Shown piece after piece: positions 5,608 to 8,433 of a stretch of 8,433 nucleotides of DNA. Position 1 is the first letter of the stretch. Every line of letters starts with the position of its first letter. The notes beneath the pieces are model-generated. The model was given only the letters and a program-made list of their open reading frames with translations, searched no databases and had not been told where the DNA came from. Source of the DNA: Mailhella sp. (GTDB lineage Bacteria; Desulfobacterota; Desulfovibrionia; Desulfovibrionales; Desulfovibrionaceae); NCBI GenBank assembly GCA_017411945.1, contig JAFQPD010000005.1:1-8433 (forward strand), read 5' to 3'. Both the position numbers and the translations under genes were made by a program.

Positions 5608-5640
5608 GCCCCCTCGGCATCATGCTGAGGGGGCTTTTCT
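5608..5640 (+). terminator. Rho-independent terminator after glpF
   Basis: GCCCCCTC..GCA (5608-5619) pairs with TGC..GAGGGGGC (5623-5634) through one G-T wobble, with a 3-base loop, followed by TTTTCT. It lies 24 bases after the glpF stop and separates it from the convergent gene at 5664. Confidence 0.88.
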
Positions 5641-5663
5641 ACAGTCGGGGGAAAGAGGGAGCT

Positions 5664-6098
5664 TCACAGCACGCTGGCTATCAGGGCCGCTACGGCGAGG
5701 TAGCGCAGGAGCTTTGCCGCAAGGACTATGCAGAAGAAGGAGCGGAACGGCTCGCGAAGGACGCCCGCCGCAAGGCACAGAGCGTCGCCGAACACCGGGG
5801 CCCAGCTCAGGAGCAGGCTCCAGCGGCCCCAGCGGCGGTACCAGCGTTCGGCCTGCTCCAGCTTTCCCGGATTCACCGGGAACCAGCGGCGTTCCTTGAA
5901 GCGGTTCACATAGAGGCCGAGCAGCCAGTTTGTGGCCGCCCCCAGCGTGTTGCCCAGCGTGGCCACGGCGATGAGGAGCACGGCGGAATGGCTCCCGTCG
6001 GCCAGAAGCGCGCCGAGCACGGCCTCGGACTGTGCTGGGAGCAGGGTGGCCGAAACGAAGGCCGAAGCGAAGATGCCGAGGTAAGCGAGCAAAGTCAC
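5664..6098 (-). CDS. yqaA: YqaA-type DedA-family inner-membrane protein
   Basis: This 144-residue integral membrane protein resembles E. coli YqaA of the DedA superfamily. Larger DedA members act in phospholipid flipping and membrane energetics; the role of YqaA itself is not established. Shared landmarks are SATLLPxxSE (16-25), GNTLGAATNWLLG (49-61), the basic stretch around 67-92, LLSWAPVFGDALCLAAG (96-112) and the terminal AKLLRYLAVAA (128-138). Hydrophobic segments lie at about 3-20, 37-63, 93-113 and 119-141. The start is a GTG at 6098: an in-frame TAG lies two codons upstream, and the distance to SATLLP matches E. coli. No well-spaced ribosome site is visible; AGGA abuts the start. The gene lies 55 bases after the OmpA-lipoprotein gene on the same strand, just past a terminator-like hairpin. 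Confidence 0.88.
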   Translation of the reverse strand: MTLLAYLGIFASAFVSATLLPAQSEAVLGALLADGSHSAVLLIAVATLGNTLGAATNWLLGLYVNRFKERRWFPVNPGKLEQAERWYRRWGRWSLLLSWAPVFGDALCLAAGVLREPFRSFFCIVLAAKLLRYLAVAALIASVL

Positions 6099-6105
6099 AT
6101 CCTAT

Positions 6106-6136
6106 GGAAAAGGGGAGACGTATCCTCATCTCCCCC
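6106..6136 (-). terminator. Terminator-like hairpin between the OmpA-lipoprotein and yqaA genes
   Basis: On the minus strand GGGGAGA (6135-6129) pairs with TCTCCCC (6118-6112) across a 10-base loop and is followed by TTTTCC. It begins 18 bases after the lipoprotein stop codon and ends about 10 bases before the yqaA start. Confidence 0.6.
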
Positions 6137-6153
6137 ATGCTTGCCGAGCCAGA

Positions 6154-6909
6154 TCAGTATTGCATCTGGCCTTCCAGCCCCTGGTCTATGTCGCCGGCAG
6201 GGGGATAGTAGCCCTGAGGATACTGAGCGGAGGGCTGGTAGGTCTGCTGGTACTGGCCCTGCTGGGTAGGATTGATGCGCACTTCCACGCGGCGGTTCTG
6301 CTGGCGGCCGAACTCGGTATTGTTGTCGCCCACAGGCTGGCCTTCGCCGTAGCCAACGGCGCTGATGCGCTGGGAGGCGACGCCGCGCTGGACGAGGGCG
6401 TTCTTCACGCTGTCCGCACGCTGCTGGGAAAGCTTCATGTTGTAGTCTTCAGAACCGGTGCTGTCGGTATGGCCGGCCACGAGGATGGTGGTCTGCGGGT
6501 AGGCGGCGAGCACCTGCGCCACGCGGTCGAGTTCGGGGTAAAGGCCGGAACGCAGGGCGGAGGAGTTCACGGCGAAAGTGAAGTCGCTCTTGAAGGTGAG
6601 GGCCAGAACGTTGCCTTCGCGCGCAATGGCGATAGCTTCGGACTGCGCAAGGGCGTTGCGCATGTCCTGTTCCTGCCTGTCCATCATGTGGCCGATGCCG
6701 CCGCCGGCAAGGCCGCCAATGGCCGCTCCGGCCGCCATGCCGAGCAGGGTCGCCTTGCTGTTGCCTCCGACGGCCTGCCCGAGGAGGGCTCCGGCCGCCG
6801 CTCCGCCGGCAGTGCCGTAGGTGGCTCCCTTGCCCATGTTGTTCATGTTGGCGCAGCCGCCGGAAAGGAGAAGGGTGAACGCGAGGCCCAGTACATAGAT
6901 CTTCTTCAT
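6154..6909 (-). CDS. YiaD-like outer-membrane lipoprotein: glycine zipper plus OmpA peptidoglycan-binding domain
   Basis: The 251-residue protein is predicted to sit in the outer membrane by a lipid anchor and to hold the peptidoglycan. A signal peptide ends in LLLSGGC; Cys19 is the lipidated residue, and +2 is Ala, so no inner-membrane retention signal is seen. Residues 31-75 are a glycine-zipper segment (repeated Gly/Ala such as GTAGGAAAGALLG and GAAIGGLAGGGIG) ending in HMMDRQE, as in E. coli YiaD. The OmpA domain spans about 99-213 and keeps GHTDSTGS (Asp149), LSQQRADSV (Arg164) and NRRVEV (205-210). Unlike YiaD it carries a C-terminal tail of about 35 residues rich in Gln, Tyr and Pro. 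AGGAG lies 6-7 bases before the ATG at 6909. It has its own upstream promoter candidate. Confidence 0.93.
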   Translation of the reverse strand: MKKIYVLGLAFTLLLSGGCANMNNMGKGATYGTAGGAAAGALLGQAVGGNSKATLLGMAAGAAIGGLAGGGIGHMMDRQEQDMRNALAQSEAIAIAREGNVLALTFKSDFTFAVNSSALRSGLYPELDRVAQVLAAYPQTTILVAGHTDSTGSEDYNMKLSQQRADSVKNALVQRGVASQRISAVGYGEGQPVGDNNTEFGRQQNRRVEVRINPTQQGQYQQTYQPSAQYPQGYYPPAGDIDQGLEGQMQY

Positions 6910-6924
6910 GGCATGCTCCTTTTT

Positions 6925-6936
6925 CCGGCTAGCCGG
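6925..6936. repeat. 12-bp perfect palindrome next to the lipoprotein ribosome site
   Basis: CCGGCTAGCCGG is a perfect palindrome lying a few bases upstream of the AGGAG site of the lipoprotein gene, in its predicted 5' untranslated region. It could be a protein-binding site; with no loop it would be a poor hairpin. Confidence 0.35.
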
Positions 6937-6956
6937 TCATGTTTTCTCAGATGTCG

Positions 6957-6971
6957 TTCCTACGATAGGAA
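6957..6971. promoter_or_regulatory. Dyad overlapping the lipoprotein promoter, candidate operator
   Basis: TTCCTA (6957-6962) is exactly mirrored by TAGGAA (6966-6971) around CGA. It covers the predicted -10 box of the lipoprotein promoter, so a bound protein would block or modulate transcription. The regulator is unknown. Confidence 0.35.
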
Positions 6972-6990
6972 ATGGCGCGGTGAATGGCAA
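6962..6990 (-). promoter_or_regulatory. Sigma-70-like promoter of the OmpA-lipoprotein gene
   Basis: On the minus strand TTGCCA (6990-6985, 5 of 6 matches to TTGACA) and TATCGT (6967-6962, 4 of 6) are exactly 17 bases apart. Transcription would start near 6955, giving an untranslated leader of about 45 bases. Confidence 0.5.
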
Positions 6991-7132
6991 TGACTCGGGA
7001 AGCTCCTGTGACGATTTGTAACAACTGGGAAGGAATCTTGCAGACAGCCATGCGTCATCTCTCCCGAAAAAAGGTTGAGCCTGCCGCTTCTGCGTGATAG
7101 GGGTAATGGGTACCTCTAAACACGGAGTAGAG

Positions 7133-7543
7133 ATGAGAATACTGCTGATCGCCTTCCTTGTCGTCCTGCTCGGCATGCCGAGCTATATGGCCCGCACTGT
7201 CACTGCCACAGGCTGGGGCCATTCCATGGCCTACGAGGCCTGGGTGCTGTTCAACGCGGTCATCGTCATTGCCATGTATTTCAGCACTCGCAATATTTTC
7301 AGCATATTCGGTGCGCTGCTCCTCACTGGCTGCTATACCGGCCTGTTCTGTGTCTATACGGGCATCAATCTGGTGACGGTCTCTCTGGCGGGCCTCGGCC
7401 TCGGCCTTCTGGCCGGCGTGCTGGCCTACATAGTGGCAACGCCTGTGCAGCTGTTCCTGCTCAAGGGGGAGGGGCGCGAGTCCTACTCGGTGCTTTTCGC
7501 CATCCTGTCGGCTACGCTGACGGCCATGTACTTCTGCGGCTGA
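7133..7543 (+). CDS. Small multi-pass membrane protein, unrecognised family
   Basis: The 136-residue product is highly hydrophobic and I do not recognise its family. Likely membrane segments lie at about residues 2-19, 35-50, 54-76, 80-110 (long enough to hold one or two passes) and 117-134. A short polar stretch (KGEGRES, 111-117) sits between the last two. There are few charged residues and no cofactor or transporter signature. Two cysteines (67, 73) flank the end of the third segment and another is at 135. The start at 7133 is chosen because GGAG lies 5 bases upstream; an in-frame GTG at 7094 would add 13 polar residues without a ribosome site. The DUF1653 gene follows 73 bases later on the same strand. 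It could be an AzlD- or LrgA-like small membrane protein, but nothing decides this. Confidence 0.75.
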   Translation: MRILLIAFLVVLLGMPSYMARTVTATGWGHSMAYEAWVLFNAVIVIAMYFSTRNIFSIFGALLLTGCYTGLFCVYTGINLVTVSLAGLGLGLLAGVLAYIVATPVQLFLLKGEGRESYSVLFAILSATLTAMYFCG

Positions 7544-7616
7544 TCCCATCGTGGAAAGTTCCGGGGCGTACGGCTCCGGGGCCGCTTCTTATCTGCTGAC
7601 CGAGAGGGGGACAGCT

Positions 7617-7913
7617 ATGGACGAAGCCTTGGACTTGCGCTTCCAGCCCGGCGACATCGTGAAGCATTTCAAGCGCGAGCTTTCGGCGGACGCGCTCGAT
7701 TCCGAACCGAACAAGTACCTGTACGAGGTACTGTGCTGGGCGCGCCATTCCGAAACGGATGAAAGGCATGTGGTCTACCGCGCCCTGTACGGAACGCGGG
7801 AGATCTGGGTGCGCCCCTTCGCCATGTTCATGGAAGAAGTGGACAGGGAGAAATACCCGCAGGTCGTCCAGAAGTTCCGTTTCGAGAAGCATGAAGGGCC
7901 GGTGTTGCGCTAG
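7617..7913 (+). CDS. DUF1653 domain protein
   Basis: The 98-residue soluble protein is nearly all one DUF1653 domain, a small fold of unknown function. The hallmark order is GDIVKHFKRE (12-21), YLYEVLCWARHSET (34-47), VVYRALYG (52-59) and WVRPFAMFMEEVD (64-76), then KYPQVVQKFRFE (79-90). The segment between HFKRE and YLYEVL (ELSADALDSEPNK) and the KYP..QK.RFE ending belong to the longer version of the domain. The conserved His44-Ser-Glu-Thr and Arg-Ala-Leu-Tyr are present. The start at 7617 is preceded by a GAGAGGGGGA purine-rich ribosome site; the open frame back to 7551 adds only glycine/serine-rich residues. It may be co-transcribed with the membrane protein 73 bases upstream. Confidence 0.85.
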   Translation: MDEALDLRFQPGDIVKHFKRELSADALDSEPNKYLYEVLCWARHSETDERHVVYRALYGTREIWVRPFAMFMEEVDREKYPQVVQKFRFEKHEGPVLR

Positions 7914-7943
7914 GCCGCACCAGCCATGCCGCGCATGATCCGC

Positions 7944-7990
7944 AAAAAAAGCCGCCGCAGGATGTTCCTGGGCGGCTTCTCTGTTTCAGG
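7944..7990. terminator. Terminator shared by the convergent DUF1653 and tupA genes
   Basis: GCCGCC (7951-7956) pairs with GGCGGC (7971-7976) and CAGGA (7958-7962) with TCCTG (7966-7970), with one bulged G and a TGT loop. On the minus strand it is followed by seven Ts, so it is a strong terminator for the tungstate-binding-protein gene. On the plus strand TTCTCTGTTT follows, which is weaker. Confidence 0.88.
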
Positions 7991-8001
7991 GCGTCAGAAC
8001 A

Positions 8002-8433
8002 TTACTTCTTGTTCTTGGCGTTCCACTGGTCGGAATTGGGGAAGAACAGGGGCTGGCCGTACTTGTCCTTGCCGAAATCGCGGATGAGGATCTGGGCTTC
8101 GTCGCCAACCAGCCAGTCGGCGAACTGCAGGGCTTCGTCCTTGTGGATGGCGGGGAACTTTTCGGGGTTCACGCGGATGATGGCGATGAGGTTCAGCATG
8201 AGGGGGTCGGCTTCCATGAGAGGCACGACGGAGACTTCATCCTTCAGGGTCAGCCAGGTGGCGCGGTCCATGAGGGTGTAGGCCTGCTTCTCGTTCACAT
8301 AGAGAGTGGTGGCCTTGTTGCCCTTGGGGCCGCCTTCCCACTTTTCATACCAGTCGCCGGAAGGAGTGATGCCGGCGGCCTGCCAGAGTTCCATTTCCTT
8401 CACGTTGGTGCCGGACTTGTCGGCGCGGGAAAC
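8002..8433 (-). CDS. tupA: Tungstate ABC transporter substrate-binding protein (TupA-like), C-terminal half (partial)
   Basis: TupA binds tungstate outside the inner membrane and delivers it to TupBC; tungsten serves enzymes such as formate dehydrogenase and aldehyde oxidoreductase. The window holds 143 C-terminal residues; the frame is open to the right edge (VSRADKSGTN at the start, matching the SRxDxSGT anion-site motif of TupA). Further TupA-like marks are LWQAAGI, WY at about 29-30, YTLMDRATWL, PLMEADPLMLNLIAIIRVNP, ADWLVGDEAQ and the tail FGKDKYGQPLFFPNS. The signal peptide and N-terminal lobe lie beyond the window. The GTG at 8403 is not the true start. Molybdate (ModA) or another oxyanion is a less likely ligand, because the tail motif is that of TupA. 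TupBC would be expected nearby but cannot be seen. Confidence 0.87.
   Translation of the reverse strand, partial: VSRADKSGTNVKEMELWQAAGITPSGDWYEKWEGGPKGNKATTLYVNEKQAYTLMDRATWLTLKDEVSVVPLMEADPLMLNLIAIIRVNPEKFPAIHKDEALQFADWLVGDEAQILIRDFGKDKYGQPLFFPNSDQWNAKNKK

Noticed and set aside
4856..5623. Minus-strand open frame opposite glpF (255 codons)
   Set aside because: It is antisense to conserved glpF, has extreme Gly/Glu/His content and no ribosome site, and crosses the glpF terminator.
5598..6269. Plus-strand open frame across yqaA and the lipoprotein 3' end (223 codons)
   Set aside because: It runs through the glpF terminator and antisense to two recognised genes, with no domain.
6160..6993. 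Plus-strand open frame opposite the OmpA lipoprotein (277 codons)
   Set aside because: The minus strand encodes a complete lipoprotein with signal peptide, glycine zipper and OmpA domain, so this frame is a shadow.
7016..7024. TTGTAACAA dyad resembling a half of a Rex- or Fnr-type box
   Set aside because: It is too short and lacks the full spacing of either site, so no regulator can be assigned.
7560..7582. Short direct repeat TCCGGGGC, two copies 15 bases apart
   Set aside because: Only 8 bases long and G/C-rich; expected by chance in this composition.
1..8433. CRISPR array, tRNA, insertion sequence or prophage signs
   Set aside because: I found no regularly spaced repeats, no tRNA-like cloverleaf, no transposase or terminal repeats, and no phage structural gene on reading both strands.

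Overview
The window reads as an ordinary chromosomal stretch of a GC-rich Gram-negative bacterium. It carries an outer-membrane lipoprotein with an OmpA domain, a UmuDC lesion-bypass polymerase pair and a tungstate-type binding protein. The mix of a TupA-like protein, a YqaA-type membrane protein and a glpK-glpF pair suits the Desulfovibrionaceae (sulfate or sulfite reducers, including gut genera). That placement is inference from family resemblance, not from a marker gene. I see no rRNA, tRNA, CRISPR array, insertion sequence or phage gene.

Layout. (1) 2-298 (+): last ~98 codons of a polar amino-acid ABC transporter ATPase, closed by a strong terminator. (2) 382-825 (-): GNAT acetyltransferase, divergent from (3) 997-2776 (+): umuD and umuC, overlapping by 20 bases. 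(4) 2777-3129: an AT-richer gap of 353 bp with a candidate promoter, dyad-symmetric operator candidates and a terminator-like hairpin in the leader of glpK. (5) 3130-4626 (+) glpK, a 235-bp spacer packed with hairpins, then 4862-5584 (+) glpF and a terminator. (6) 5664-6098 (-): YqaA/DedA-type membrane protein, and 6154-6909 (-): YiaD-like OmpA lipoprotein, separated by a terminator-like hairpin. (7) Divergent from these, 7133-7543 (+): an unrecognised small multi-pass membrane protein, then 7617-7913 (+): a DUF1653 protein. (8) 8002-8433 (-): C-terminal half of a TupA-like tungstate-binding protein, running off the window and ending at a U-rich terminator.

How the genes work together. GlpF admits glycerol and GlpK traps it as glycerol-3-phosphate. 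Both genes show the strong C/G-ending codon bias typical of highly expressed genes. UmuD and UmuC would form a damage-induced translesion polymerase. The other genes look like independent units. No clear new multi-gene system is visible. The parts most worth a second look are the regulatory DNA around glpK and glpF (operator-like dyad at a predicted start site, possible leader attenuator, hairpin-filled spacer) and the loss in GlpK of the two best-known regulatory residues.
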